A DNA stretch of 64,000 bases from Euptelea pleiosperma (GCA_035048495.1 CM068543.1:31096096-31160095); one strand, 5' to 3'; counted from the first letter of the stretch, positions 1 through 11,871 are shown. The notes: a model not told the origin generated them from the sequence alone. A program made the numbers and translations.

Positions 1-1
1 C

Positions 2-766
2 AGACTTTCGCGCAGATGGAGATACCTCTGGAGGACATCTAGTCTCAACTTTGATGTTGCAAATATGAGAGGAAAAGACTACCCTGCCAGAAGATTCAGA
101 ACAAATATCACTGGCAAATATAGTAAAACACAGAAGAAGTTGCTACGGAAGGAAAGGTGTAGATTTGTAAAATGGGTTGATGAGATCTTGCAGCATCACC
201 AACATCCAGAGATAAACGCATTAATGGTGCGCTTTAGTTTGGATAAAAAGTTTACTCCTCACATTGATCAATGGATTCATATTGCAGTAGCTAAGAGAGT
301 TCGAGGGCTTGTTCTCAACTTGGCGAATTTTGATGCTAATATTGGTGTCAAAGGTGACAAACTTTATGATTTTCCTTGTTTTTTTACTCAAGAAAAGGGT
401 TCCTCTTTGAAGTATTTGTATTTGAGAGCTTGCATCTTGAGACCTCCTCTTGATTTCAATGGTTTTAGCTCCCTTATAGACCTCACTTTGAATGAAGTTG
501 ATATAGCTGAACAACATATTGTTAATCTATTGTCGAACAGTTCAAACCTAGAACGGTTGAGCGTGTTGAACTGCTTGAAATTGGTTAATTTGAAAATCAC
601 TGGCTCATCCCTCAGACTGAAGTTCCTAAGCATAGCCTTCTGTATGTGTTTGGAGAAGGTAGAGATCTTTGACATACATCTCACTGAATTCAAATATGGG
701 GGCCCCATGGTGAAGTTCTATTTCCAGAATGCTCCTCGGCTTGTGAACTCAGTTGCCCGTAACTAA
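2..766 (+). CDS. F-box/LRR/FBD protein, 5'-truncated by window edge
   Basis: The reading frame is open from base 2, before the first ATG at 65, and begins with residues RRWRYLWRTSSLNFDVAN, the usual end of a plant F-box motif, so the true start lies outside the window. It continues with leucine-rich repeats (SSLKYLYLRACILRPP, FSSLIDLTLNEVDIAE, SNLERLSVLNCLKLVNL). Such proteins are substrate receptors of SCF ubiquitin ligases. The frame ends in TAATAA at 764, just before a good splice donor (AAAAAG/GTATGT at about 774), and an FBD-like exon follows at 1019. The stop may therefore be a late mutation or an alternative end. The family call is firm; whether the gene is functional is open. Confidence 0.85.
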   Translation, partial: RLSRRWRYLWRTSSLNFDVANMRGKDYPARRFRTNITGKYSKTQKKLLRKERCRFVKWVDEILQHHQHPEINALMVRFSLDKKFTPHIDQWIHIAVAKRVRGLVLNLANFDANIGVKGDKLYDFPCFFTQEKGSSLKYLYLRACILRPPLDFNGFSSLIDLTLNEVDIAEQHIVNLLSNSSNLERLSVLNCLKLVNLKITGSSLRLKFLSIAFCMCLEKVEIFDIHLTEFKYGGPMVKFYFQNAPRLVNSVARN

Positions 767-1018
767 TAAAAAGGTATGTCAATCCATCCCCGCAATCTAC
801 GTTTGCCTTCATTGAAGAATGTTATATTGTGCTGAATATGTTGCAAGGATATACAATTTGTTTCCATGGAGTTGAAGAATGGAAAGTCTAATGACAAATG
901 ATTTTTGTAGCCTACCCAATTTTTGAGCCTGCATATAAAATGGTGATCTGTTTCATACTTAAAATGTGATAACCATTTCCATTTTAACCCTGAGGAACTC
1001 CCTTTTTCTTTATTGCAG

Positions 1019-1198
1019 TTAGGCTGCACCAGAAGGAAGCAGGAAGAATCAAGGAGTTTCAAGCTTGCAAAGTATTTGCTTAGCAATGCCATAGCACTCA
1101 AGACAATGACTATTCATGATTTATACTTTCACAGTTTGAATTTGGTGCTCAACTGGTCTGCTTTGGGTCGGTTGTTAGCGTCTCTCTACCAGGCCTAA
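1019..1198 (+). CDS. FBD-domain 3' exon of the same F-box/LRR gene
   Basis: A pyrimidine-rich stretch ending in TTGCAG at 1013-1018 is a convincing splice acceptor. The frame after it contains SFKLAKYLLSNAIALKTMTI, matching the conserved FBD signature (leucine/tyrosine-rich helix followed by LKTMTI). It lies about 245 bases after the donor-like GTATGT at 775, which fits an ordinary intron. The frame ends at 1198 (SLYQA). In intact genes the FBD domain directly follows the LRR block, so this is probably the last exon. Joining in frame to 2-766 would require the upstream stop not to be used. Confidence 0.65.
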   Translation, partial: LGCTRRKQEESRSFKLAKYLLSNAIALKTMTIHDLYFHSLNLVLNWSALGRLLASLYQA

Positions 1199-1229
1199 AT
1201 AACAATAGGTCTGGGTTTGTTCATCTTCC

Positions 1230-1857
1230 TATCAGAATCAAAAGTAAACCAGGGCAGGAAAATGGTGCCTTCAGATTGATTAAAGGGGCACTGTGTGGTT
1301 GGAATGGAAAGGGTAATATCATATCTATGTTAATGATTGGGGCTTTCAAGAAGAGGTGTACCATTTTGGTAGCCCAACTTTTTTCATGGGTTTTGAGCTG
1401 GTCGAGCCCGACCAAAATTTAGTCAGGCAGCCGGGCTGAAGCTCAAGGAGCCTTACATGGGTCCTACACTCCTACCCAAAACCCAAAAAAATCGGGTTTT
1501 CTTTGGCCGGATTTTGGGCAACTGAAACTCTTTCTTTAAAAAAAAAAAAAACTCAATTTTTAGCCTGACTTGTTGGGGCCCATACCCTAGTTTTGGCCCA
1601 GACTTTGTGGCCCTCTGGTCGAGTTTTGCCCGAAAAGGTACTCCGGGAGTTTATCCAACTTTCGAGAGCCTGGCTGGGCTTGGGCCTGGGCCTGGGCCTT
1701 GATGCGAATGTACATTAATTTCAAGCTATGAAAAAATCAGAACCCTATCAAATCTTTGCCACTTCTCAGTGACTGGAGGAGACAAACTCCACTGGAGGCA
1801 GTTGATGGAGGAACTTTACCCGGGCCTACTCAAAACAATTGGGTTTTCTCAGGCCGT
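1230..1857. other. Intergenic, GGGCC/GCCCG-rich repeat-like stretch
   Basis: No gene is supported. The sequence has many GGGCC, GCCCGA and GGGCTG motifs, including three consecutive GGGCCT hexamers near 1683-1698, a composition typical of decayed non-autonomous transposons in plants. No clear ends were found. Confidence 0.4.
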
Positions 1858-2043
1858 GTGGACCCACTAAAACCTGTTTTAAAAATATCTCAAAAGGTTT
1901 TCAAAATTTTGGGCCAGGATTAGGGCGTCCGAAACTCAGACTTAGGTTGGGTGGACCCACTAAAACCTGTTTTAAAAATATCTCAAAAGGTTTTCAAAAT
2001 TTTGGGCCAGGATTAGGGCGTCCGAAACTCAGACTTAGGTTGG
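1858..2043. repeat. Perfect 93-bp tandem duplication
   Basis: The 93 bases starting GTGGACCCACTAAAACC at 1858 are followed directly by an apparently identical copy at 1951-2043. Because 93 is a multiple of three, the duplication repeats 31 codons inside an open frame at 1839-2168, but that frame resembles no protein family I know. I treat it as a recent tandem duplication in intergenic DNA. Confidence 0.9.
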
Positions 2044-3357
2044 GTTTTACCCGTCAAATTGAAGGATCCGTTAATGTAGATCATGTTGAATTCCTAAAAT
2101 CTTCTATTTTTTCGCATCTTGGGTTTACTGGGTGTACATTTACTTGGATAATAATCAAGTGGGCCTAGCCAATATAAAAAAAGGAAGTAGCCAAGGCCCA
2201 GCCATAAGTTTTGATCACTCTCCAATCCATAAAGAGAGTAAGAAACCTTATTGTTCCTTGAGAAACTTCCTAAACCCTTTCACTTCCAGTCCAATGTGGA
2301 TCAAAGAGGAAGTTTTATTGGACATTGCTAAATAGGTTTATGGCACGCTTGTTAAAGGTTTGAGAGCTTTCCAAGTTAGTCAAAAAGTGAGAATCCTCCA
2401 AGAATTCATTTGAACAAAAAAAAAAAATCATTTTTTGGATAAAAAACTTATCTTCGATTTGGAGATGGAGTGAAGAACACACGTTCTTCTTCGGTGGGGA
2501 GTGTCTTTGTCGGGAGCAAGCAAGAAACCATGTTCTTTCTCGGTGAGCTCTGTCATTTTTTCTTTTCTTTTTGCTTTTTTTGTTTTTCTTCTTTTCGCTT
2601 TTTTAGGGTGGTTGTAGATAGTAAAAATGGAGGGAGAGTTTTGTCATTTACAAAAAAAAAAAGTGTTTTGTTTGTTTAAGTGGGTGTAGATAGTAAAAGG
2701 CCAATATCCCGACCCTTTGATAAAAATATGTCAAATACACATAACGGGAAATCCTTAATTAGGGTCCACACCCTAGTTAGAGAAATACTAGCTTCACAAT
2801 GAGAAGAAGCTATCCTCACCGTGCATGTGGCACTATGCAAGGTTGGCTCCACTAAGTTGGACCCCACTAATGCAGGGTGAAACAATGAAAGGATACAACC
2901 AATGTCAATATTTCAAGAACTGGAATCCACCAAGCTAAGAGGAACTCTCAAAGAGAATAATTCACAAAATTGATCAAAATTTCATTTGCCTTTCGACTTG
3001 CAACCTATTTAATGTAAAACACGAAAATAAGCATAATAGAAAAATTGCTAAAAATAACAAAAATTGAACTAAGCATGGAAACATAAAATACTAGAGCCTA
3101 GAAACACATCAGAATTGACAGTGAGTGATTCTGACTCCTACAATTAAAGTTATTACTAAAATAAAACTTTTCTTAAATTAGGAAAATTGCCCTTTTGATG
3201 GCACCTTAACGAAGGAATTTGGCTCAAAAAGAATTCGTCCTTTCTATTTGGAAGTGTCTGCCCTTGCATGATTCTGATTCTGGGGTCCATGATTTTTACT
3301 AGTGCCTTTTTGGTTTTTGACGGTCCAATATCTCCCTGAACTGTTCAGCAGTTTGTT
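2044..3357. other. No gene seen; possible LTR remnant
   Basis: AT-rich sequence with no supported gene. It lies at the 3' side of the decayed gypsy element on the minus strand, so the 2.7-3.35 kb part could be its LTR, but no second copy was found to prove it. Confidence 0.3.
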
Positions 3358-6138
3358 CTATATCAGTCCCCTCCACTTGGAAAGAATACAATCTCGAGTC
3401 AAGCTCTGAATAAAAAGGTTTGTTAGCATGATACCCGAACAAGTCTGCAACATTAAAGTCTTTAAAATTCCAATGTCCTTTGATAAATTAATCACATAGG
3501 GATTATCATTGATTTTCCTCAAAATCTTGTACGGACCATACTTTTTTTGCTTCATTTTGTTGTAACTTTCAACTGAAAATATTTCCTTGCGTAAGAAAAT
3601 CATCACTGAATCACCCTCTTTAAACAACTGGAGACGCATGTGTTTGTTTGCATCCGCTTTACACTTGGCATTAGTCTTTTCTAATCTCTATTTCACTTCC
3701 GCCTACATAGCTTGGGCTTATTTAGCTATGGTCTCCGTCGTAATACTCAAACCTATTATTGGCAAGGGAATCAAATCCACAACATGTCTTGGTGGTATCA
3801 AATATACCATGACAAATGTGACTTTCCTGTGGCATTATGTACTTCGTTGTTGTAAACATATTCATCATGGGGTAGTATGGTCCCATTTCTTTGGCTTATC
3901 TCAACATATACATCGAATCAGATTCTCTAAAGTTCTATTCGTCACATCCATTTGACCATTTGTATATGGGTGTACAGTAGTGCTACGATTCAGAGAAGTA
4001 TTGAACATCTTCCATAAGGTCACCCAAAAATGGCTCAAAAACTTTGTGTCATAGTCAGAAGTAATTGACTAAGGCACCCCATGCAGTCAGATTATCTCCC
4101 GTGAGAAAAGTCGTACTATGTGTGAGGCATCTAAAGTCTTCCGACAAGGCATGGAGTGAGCCATCTTGGAGAACTTGTTAATAACTACAAACACTGAGTC
4201 CACTCTTCGTTGGGTACGAGGAAGGCCAAACACAAAATCTATAGATAAATTAATCCTCCCGAATATGGTTAAGAACAAGTAAGGCATATAAAGACCAGTA
4301 TTTTGTGACTGACCTTTAGACACCTAACATGTGTAACATTTCTTTATAAAATTACCAACATCTCGTTTCAGTCGAGGCTAGAAGTACCGTTCCTCTAAAC
4401 TCGCCACAGTTTTATCTCTGCCCAATTGTCTGCTTAACCTCCCACCATGTAAATCACTGATCAACTTCTCTCGCAAGGAAGTTTTAAGAATACACAAGCG
4501 GTTGCCTCAAAACAGATACCCATCATTCGCATTGAAATCGCTAACAAGTTGTCGTTCAATACACTTTGATCAAATCTCCTTAATTGCCATCATCCTCATA
4601 CAACTCGTTCAAGCGTTCAAACCCAACGATCTCATGGGCAATGTCACCAGCAAGCTGATGCGACCGCTCAATGCATCGGCAACCCAATTTGAAGCCCCTG
4701 ACTTGTGTCGAATAGCAAAATGAATTTTTAGAGGAAAGTAGACCATTTGATATGCATGATGTTTAAGTGCTTATGGATCTTAATGAACTTTAAAGCTTGA
4801 TGAACTGTATATAATATGAATTCTCTTTGTACAAGATAATACTCCCAGTGCTTCAAGGCTCGGACCACTGCATAGAACTGCTAATCATAAGTACTCCATA
4901 TTTGTCGGGCTTTATTTAATTTTCATTGAAGAATGCTATTGGTCTCTTTTCTTGTGATAGAACACCTGATTCCCACACCACATCATACTCTACTTTGAAT
5001 ACTTTCTCAAAATTGGACAAAGCCAATACTAGCGTGGTACAATTTCTCCTTAATTAAGGCAAAGCTTTTATCTGCATCTTCACCCCACATAAACCTACCT
5101 TTCTTCATGCATTCCGTAATTGGCACCATTATAGTGCTAAAATTTTGAATAAGGTAGAATGTGGCTAAACCACGGAAGCTTTGAACTTCACTTATAGTTT
5201 TTGCCGCATGCCACTCTCTAATAGCTCGGATCTTCTCTTCATCAACATGAATTCCCTTTGAACTCACCACATATCCCTATAACAACAAGCTGCTAGTTAT
5301 AGAACAACACTTTTTGAGATTAACAAATAATTGGTTTTCCTTCAAAATAGTTAGCACCTCCTGCAATTGCTTTACATGATCCTACCCGATCCTGTTGTTT
5401 ATGAGAATGCTTGTGGATCGTCAAAATAAACAACAAATTTTCTCATAAAAAGGCCTCAATACCTGGTTCATAGCCTGCATGTAAGCATTGTGCGCATTAC
5501 ATAGACCAAATGGCATAACCAACCACTCGTACAAGCCATCTTTACTTTTGAACGTCATCTTTCATACATCTCCCAGCCTGATTCGAATATGATGATATCC
5601 ACTATGCATATCGATTTTCGAAAACAATAGTTCGACTATTTGCGCACATAAACCAACTTCCATCTTTCTTTAGTCTTAATAGGGCAGGAACTGCACACGT
5701 GCACATGCTCTCCCGAATGAAACCCTTCTACAGCAACTCTTCTACCCTTTCTCTCAAAATTTCGTTCTCTTTCGGGCTCATTCAGTAGTACGACAGGTTA
5801 GGCAAACTCACTCCAGGAACCAAATCTATATGGTGCTGAATATCTCTCATTGGAGGTAAATTATTGGACAAATCAACAGAGGTAAGCTCTTTAAACTCTT
5901 CTAACAACGGTTGTATTTTGTTAAGAACTATCTCTCCAGGTGTTTTTTTCTCATCCACCACAAAAGCCTTGACCACCAGAATGTAAACTTCATGTGCATC
6001 CTTCGTACTTGTCATGAGTTCAACTTTAGACCTAGCCCTGGTTAGGAAAGACTGTCCCTCCACTTTAGAGGGCTTGTTAAATTCTGTTTGCATTTTTAAA
6101 GGAACTATAACAATTTTATTCAACCTCCAAGTAAGCAA
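3358..6138 (-). pseudogene. Decayed Ty3/gypsy retrotransposon pol
   Basis: Minus-strand fragments appear in the correct pol order. At 6138-5782 is the protease-RT linker (PPMRDIQHHIDLVPGVSLPN). At 5780-5280 is reverse transcriptase ([15 protein letters not shown]), where the usual YFDD site is replaced by a stop-containing stretch. At 5270-5007 is the RT-RNase H connection ([14 protein letters not shown]). At 4323-4087 is the integrase core ([20 protein letters not shown]), and at 3639-3358 its C-terminal part ([20 protein letters not shown]). Many stops and frameshifts and an internal RT deletion show it is dead. The motif wording suggests a chromovirus-like lineage, but this is tentative. 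No LTR pair was found. Confidence 0.88.
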
Positions 6139-6356
6139 CTTAGTATTGTCCCTACCTCAGTAGGTAGCATCCACATCATACTACCATGACTAGCATCCAT
6201 ATCAGCCACATCACAGCCTGCCTCATCTCTATAATGTTTTCCAATATAAATATGAATATGGCAAATTTCGGTAGTTATGTGATACACAATATAAGGCATA
6301 ATGTACTTAGTTTTGGTTTCATTGCAATTTTTACTAGGACAAAAAATTAATTTTCT

Positions 6357-6660
6357 ATGGTACACTCTTAGAGACCATTGACGGTATGGATGTTTGCCCC
6401 ATCCCTAGATGGACTTATACATACCAAAGTTCAACTGGATTAGTAATTTCTATCCCTTAGATTCGAGTCTTTCCATTGTTTAATTTTAACCGTCGATATC
6501 AAGCATCATTTGGGCTACTCAGATCCAAATGTTTATTGAAATCACTAATCAGGCTGATATTTGGTTTGTACTCAGATCCAAAGGTTTCAAATCTCTAGGG
6601 CCAAACATCCATATGGTCAATGATCCCTTAAATTGTGTCACGTGGCTCATATTGTAGTCC
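6357..6660. mobile_element. Foldback MITE copy
   Basis: The left arm (TACACTCTTAGAGACCATTG, then GTATGGATGTTTGCCCC) is the reverse complement, with mismatches, of the right arm (GGCCAAACATCCATATGG, then GTCACGTGGCTCATATTG). The two arms together account for nearly the whole element, so single strands should fold into one long hairpin. This is one copy of the core family that recurs at 10.4, 11.6-13.2, 43.5, 50.8, 51.4 and 54.8 kb. Confidence 0.75.
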
Positions 6661-6675
6661 CCATCATCATTGATG

Positions 6676-6870
6676 AGGGATGTCCATCTAGGGTTAAGCC
6701 AAACATCCATAAGTTGGTGGTCTCTAAGAGTACCACGTGGCTCATACTGTGGGTTGGGGACCCTATTGGAGATACTCTAAGACCGTGTATATGTCCATTT
6801 AGGGTTAGGCCAAACATTCATACGGTGGATCGATGTTCGGCATAACATTTAGGGTTAAGCTAAACATCCA
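6676..6870. repeat. Repeated right-arm fragments of the foldback family
   Basis: Three partial right-arm copies follow each other: GGGTTAAGCCAAACATCCAT near 6692, GGGTTAGGCCAAACATTCAT near 6801, and GGGTTAAGCTAAACATCCAA near 6852. The first is followed by a CCACGTGGCTCATACTG end. They look like a small local amplification of one arm. Confidence 0.6.
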
Positions 6871-7440
6871 AACGGTGGAAGTCTATTTAGGGACGAGTCA
6901 TTTAGGGTTGAGCCCATACTAAAAAGCAGTTGATTGATGATATCTAGACGTTGGATTAAAGTTATGGAGGGTTACAAAATCCCTCTCCATCAACTACTTT
7001 TAACCGTATGGATGGCTGGAGGGCAATGGTTGACTGGCGAACGGCGGGACAACAAACGATTGACCACGACCGATGTCAAAATCATTTCATCTAGTAGTGT
7101 GCCTTCAGCTACCCCATTCATTTCTAGTGAATAGATGTTCTAGTTTCATGAATAATTTTTGGGGATTCTACATGTTCATTGCATTCTAAAGAGCACTTTT
7201 CCATACCTCTATCACTTTTTAGTCTTTTAATTTTTTTTTATTTAATTAGTTAATAATTTCTTTCAAATATATTTTAAATATGTTAATAATGTCTAACTTT
7301 TGTTTTTCATTAGGTATACATATGTGTACCTAAGTAGTCCTGTTTGAATGATATAAAGTACCTCTTTCCTCCACGAGTTAGAACCCCGTTTAACTCACAT
7401 ATATCATTCAAGGTAGGGTAAGCCGAGGAGGCTGAGGCGC
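6870..7440. other. No feature recognised
   Basis: AT-rich intergenic sequence between foldback fragments and a LINE tail. Nothing supportable was seen. Confidence 0.4.
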
Positions 7441-7449
7441 AAGCTTTAA

Positions 7450-7831
7450 GGTTAGGGATGTGGGACACTTTAGAGGAGGGCATTCAGTCATCGATTATTG
7501 AGGCGGATGCCATGGTTAATCTGCTTCAAAGGGGCTCATGCGAAGTTGGCTGGTCCTCAATAGCTATTTGTGCTGATATACTTGCTTTTAAAAACTCTCT
7601 ATTTTGTTTCTTTTTCTTTTTCCCCTATAGGATCAAATATTGTGGCTGACTTAATTGCTTATAAGGAAAATTTTGGTCCCTTCCCTGGACGTGGCATGAT
7701 TCTCCCCCTTGGTTGTCTCATGTCTTTGTGTCTAATGAGGAGCATGGCCACTCCTGAGGTGGGATGTTTTGGTAGTGTCATGTATTTGTTTTTCCATTCA
7801 ATGACATGCTTGATTACAAAAAAAAAAGTAC
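7450..7831 (+). mobile_element. LINE 3'-end fragment (RNase H-like tail)
   Basis: The translation around 7486-7600 (IQSSIIEADAMVNLLQRGSC) resembles the RNase H-like region found at the C-terminus of plant L1-type LINEs. It is followed by GSNIVADLIAYKE, the usual 'N-x-x-AD-x-LA' segment. The region ends in ATTACAAAAAAAAAAGTA at about 7813-7830, a poly(A)-type tail. The element is strongly truncated at its 5' side. Confidence 0.55.
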
Positions 7832-7839
7832 AATTCATA

Positions 7840-8145
7840 GGGAAAAATTTAGATGCAGTGGAGTTTGGATGCAGTTGATGCAGAGGGCTCTCGTGGTCCT
7901 ACATAGCTCATTTTTTGGGCCCACTAACCGCATGCATGTTTAACCCACCCATCGGTGGATATACATACCAAAAATCAGCTTGATTGATATTTTCTAGCCA
8001 TTGGATGAAGTACCCAAAAATATGCATAAACCATGCTTGAATCCAATGGCCCTAAAAAAGTGCTAAAATCCATCCCTAGAGAAAACCAATTAGACTGAGT
8101 TTTGGTATGTATATCCCACCTAGGTGTGGGCTAAATTCGTCTATT
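7840..8145. mobile_element. Foldback MITE, AATTTAGATGCAG-end subfamily
   Basis: The left end runs GGAAAAATTTAGATGCAG, then GGATGCAGTTGATGCAGAGG. The same sequence appears reverse-complemented as the right end of another copy at 45482-45562. The interior repeats the family core (CATGCATGTTTAACCCACCC, AAAAATCAGCTTGATTG) and its reverse complement (GACTGAGTTTTGGTATGTAT). The matching right terminus is missing at this site. Confidence 0.6.
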
Positions 8146-8159
8146 TAAAAATAAAAATG

Positions 8160-8400
8160 GGCAACAAACCGTCTGGATGTTTGGCCAATCCGTAGGTGGA
8201 TCTACAAACCGAAAATCAACCTGATTAGTGATTTCTAAGTGTTGGTTAGACTATCCTTTATCATTTGGGTTGCTGGTTAGGCTATCCTTTGGACTGTTTT
8301 TTTTCTGCTTTGCTTAATAAAATTCAGTCTACTTATAAAAATAAAAATGTGAGCGAAAAAAACAGTAGTGATTCGGAAGAAGTAAAATGTGCTCTGAAAA
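8160..8400. repeat. Block also present at 45.65-45.90 kb
   Basis: Bases about 8210-8390 (a foldback left arm, then GCTATCCTTTATCATTTGGG, CTTAATAAAATT and GTGATTCGGAAGAAGTAAAA) match 45724-45893 in the same order and orientation. Here the block lies just downstream of the dead F-box copy, so it belongs to an old segmental duplication. Confidence 0.7.
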
Positions 8401-8512
8401 ATGGAAAAAATTAAACTACCACAATACCAACTACACATTAAAAAAGAAATACAACTAGATTAGATTAGATAGTTCAATAGCAACTGTTTCTTGAAAGCGT
8501 GTAGAACAGTAG

Positions 8513-9573
8513 CTAAGCAAGCGTGTTGTATTGTATTAATGAACCCGTATCAACCCTAAATGGAAATCGTTTATAACTTGGTACATATAGATTATAATTA
8601 TATGTATTAATCCCATTCATCAAGTCATGAATTTGGAGATTCCATTCATTCAGAAGGTAAACTTTCTTCATTCCACTGGTCTTTGCTGTGAAGTGATGAC
8701 GGCCACACATGATGAACCAACTCCTATTATTGAGATCATTATCATTCAAATTCTCCCAACCAGTCTGAGTGTCATTCAACCTTGAGAAACAAAACGTTTT
8801 CCAATCACTACTTCGATGAACGTTCACAATCACCCCTTCACAATCCACAATAAAACTTTATCAAAATCTCTGTGTCTGTCCTCTTAATTCTCTCCACACA
8901 AGACCTGCCATGTCAAAAATAATCATCCCTACCTCTGCATCAAAGAGGTACACATGTTGTCCAAGAATAACCAAACTACCAAATAGATTGAATTGCATCA
9001 TCAGGGAATCAAAGGAATGCTCAATCCGCACTTTATCACATGTGTGAGCTATCTAAAGGTTTAACAAGGACCACACAGTGAGGAGTACCATCTACGACGG
9101 AGAAAACTCCCCGCCAGTTTTGTTGCCGTGGGTCAATGCCCGACATCTCGATTTTAGCCTTGGTTAATTATGGGGTTAAATAAGAATACGGAGTGACAGT
9201 GAGACGATGGTGAGCGCCGCCCTCGACGTAAGAGCAACCATCCTTGTTTCGAATAAATGAGATGGGTTGCAAGGAAATCTGGGAGGTCAATGACGATCCT
9301 CTCTTTGATTGAAGGATATCCGTTGAACTCACGCAAAGTAGTGCCCATGTCAAACATGATCCATGGAACAGAAGACTGGAGCTTCGAGGGAGATGTAGCT
9401 GATGCAGATAGCCAATGCTTGCAAACATAAGAGAGGCGCACATTATCAGCAAAATTTAGTCACTCCTTAATCATCCATAGAAGGAGTGTTGGAAGTTGAG
9501 ACCAAGTTTCTTTCTTGCATTCGTTATCATACATTTGAACCTCGCACTCATTTCTAGTGCCATCCATCATCAT
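8513..9573 (-). pseudogene. F-box/DUF295 pseudogene
   Basis: Minus-strand paralogue of the intact gene at 40955-39960. A start ATG (9573) leads into KKETWSQLPTLLLWMIKE of the F-box. The next codon is TGA at about 9459, where the intact copy has CGG (Arg). The frame resumes with LNFADNVRLS and VCKHWLSASATSPSKLQSSV, then is shifted by an insertion near 9165-9170 (GGTTAATTATGGGG against GGTTACGGGG), with further changes near 9040. The C-terminal third (NDNDLNNRSWFIMCGRHHFT) is again readable down to 8513. The upstream region also resembles that of the intact copy (10205-10260 against 41045-41110). Confidence 0.88.
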
Positions 9574-9663
9574 CGTCTTTGCATACCCTATTTTAGAAAG
9601 AGAGATAGAATAAAAATGAACTACTAAAAAATAAAGGACACACTGCAGTGAAATGTCTCTCAC

Positions 9664-10400
9664 TAGAAATCATCCATCAGGCTAATTTTTGAAGCTAAAC
9701 ATTCATGGTGTCAAACTTTTGGGTGCATTTCATATCTACAGCTCAGGTAGTGCCTTGTTTGCTAGCATTCCCCATCGTCTACACCTTATCGGCCAACAAA
9801 TGTTTGGGGTTGGCCACATGAATCCTATTTCGCCATTCAACTCTGTTTAAAGCTATATCTTAATAGGTGAAGAATGGTTTGATGAGGCTGAAACTTCAAC
9901 CATTACAAGTCCATATAGGGAGGGACAAAACCCCAAAAGGGATTCTAAAAAGAAAAGAGAACTAGGTAATAAGGGACTAAAGTGTCTCCCTTTCACAGTC
10001 AGATTTTATATATAGGAATTTGCAACAAAAGTAGCCTTCCTCTGCAGAAAAAAATGAGAGAAAAAGATATAGAAAATAGGATTACAACTCACCCTTTTTT
10101 TAAATTGGAAGCCACAATCAACTACTTGAACCCTATAATCCACAACACGAACAATCTCTTGAATTCACCAGAAAGAGTAATCTTGAAAATATAAAACAGA
10201 TTACTCTATTTTTTTGAAGCAGTTTCTTTTTTGGAGACTTGAAATGGCGTTTAAATTAGAAAGTCTGGACTAACTGGGTCAATAATTCAATAGGAAACTT
10301 ATTTAGAGTCGTGTTACCCAATAGAAAACCGGACAAAATATGTGCGGTTGATGGCTATTGACCGTTGGATTCAAGAGATCCACGGTCAAAGAGCCAATAA
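9664..10400. other. Intergenic; promoter remnant of the F-box pseudogene
   Basis: No gene is supported. Around 10205-10265 the sequence (GCAGTTTCTTTTTTGGAGAC) resembles the region upstream of the intact F-box gene, so part of this stretch is the duplicated promoter side, separated from the start by an insertion of unknown origin. Confidence 0.4.
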
Positions 10401-10419
10401 CTTTTTACCTTTTGCAGCT

Positions 10420-10700
10420 GCTGCCTCTTAGACCGTCGGTCTCTTCAATCTAGCGGTTAGTGATTTCTAGGAGTTGGATTGGAATTATTTTCATGAGTTG
10501 ATTTTAACCGTTGGAATTTGATCATTATTGACCATTATCTGAGGTACAAAGATCCAAACGATTGAAATTACTAACGGGCTGAGTATGGGTTTGTAGGTCC
10601 ACCTACGGATTGGTCAAACATCCATACGGTCTGAGTCCTCTAAGAGTCGCATATTGCGCCCTGTCATTGGCCTCGATGACACAGGACCCTGTCATCAAAG
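10420..10700. mobile_element. Foldback MITE copy, CTTTGATGACAGG end
   Basis: The right arm is well preserved (TGGTCAAACATCCATACGG at about 10611), then CCTGTCATTGG and CCTGTCATCAAAG ending at 10700. The left arm is eroded (TAGACCGTCGG near 10430, then TAGTGATTTCTAGGAGTTGG). The terminal CCTGTCATCAAAG matches the complete copy at 12785-13169. Confidence 0.65.
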
Positions 10701-11559
10701 TTTTCGGAGTTTGCTGTCTACTTGGACTTTAAATGACTTTGAAGTCCCATCAAAAGACACGTGGCCCTCTCTTGGGGCCCACAAAACCATTGATGTATGG
10801 TTCACCTTTTGGTACACTGCAAAAATCAGTTTAATTGGTGAATTTTAGCCGTTAATTCTAGCGTTTTAATTGGGTAATTAGCCGATGATTACTCCACGTA
10901 TACTTATGGTTACTTTTTAAAAACAAAGCCTAAACCATGAGTATACATGGCGCGACATCATTAGTCGCATGATTGCTGCTTCAAAGATCCTGTGGCTTCA
11001 AATGTGGAGTTGACTAATCTATACTACTTCTAAATGTCAGTACGTAGAAAAAAAAAATTTTTCTATTTTATCCCTGATTTTTTTTTCTTTTCCCCAAAAT
11101 ATCCTTAAGCCCCTACTTTCAATACACTTCTATCCTAAAACATCTCTCCATCTTCTTCATCTATCATCAATTTCTTAAATGCCCCTTCTAAAATTCCTCT
11201 CCCAATGTCTCTCCATCTCCTTCTCTCCTTTCTTTTTTTATCCCTGATTTTTTTCCTATTTTTCTTAAAATATCCCTCGGCCCAGGCCCTACTTTCAATA
11301 CACTTCTATCCTAAAATGTCTCTCTCTCTCTCTCCTTCATCCAAGGTTTAAAGGAGACCGTTATAACGGTATAATGGACTGGGGGCGTTACTGTTTTTTC
11401 CATTATAACGGCCATTATAACGAAAAAATAACGGAAAAAGTGGATCTTAAAATCTTTTTTATTGTTGTTGTAAATAACGGGTGTTATAACAGAAAATAAC
11501 AGTTATAACAGCCGTTATTTTAGCCTATTTTTTTCTAAAATGCAATAATAAAACTTTAT

Positions 11560-11835
11560 AAGGCAATATGAGCCACGTGGCACACTATTAGAGGACTCTA
11601 ACCATATGGATGTTTGGCTAATCCTTAGGTGGACCCACAAACCAAAAATCAGCCCGATAAGTGATTTCTAGGCGTTGGACTGAAATTATTTTCGTGGGTT
11701 GATTTTAATCGTTGAAAATTTGACATTATTGATCAATATTTGAGGTACAAAGATCAAGTGGTTTGAAATCACTAATCAAGTTGATTTTTTGGTTTGTCCT
11801 CTGAGTTTCCCACGTGGCTTATTTTGTACCACGAC
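11560..11835. mobile_element. Foldback MITE copy nested in the hAT element
   Basis: Left arm GAGCCACGTGGCACACTATT and CATATGGATGTTTGGCTAATC, with a partial right arm ending in CCCACGTGGCTTATTTTG. The interior shows CAAACCAAAAATCAGCCCG and its approximate reverse complement. The right arm lacks the ACATCCATACGG portion and is shorter than the left. Confidence 0.65.
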
Positions 11836-11871
11836 AAGTGGGAAAAAAAAACACAGCCTTAAAATTTTAAA

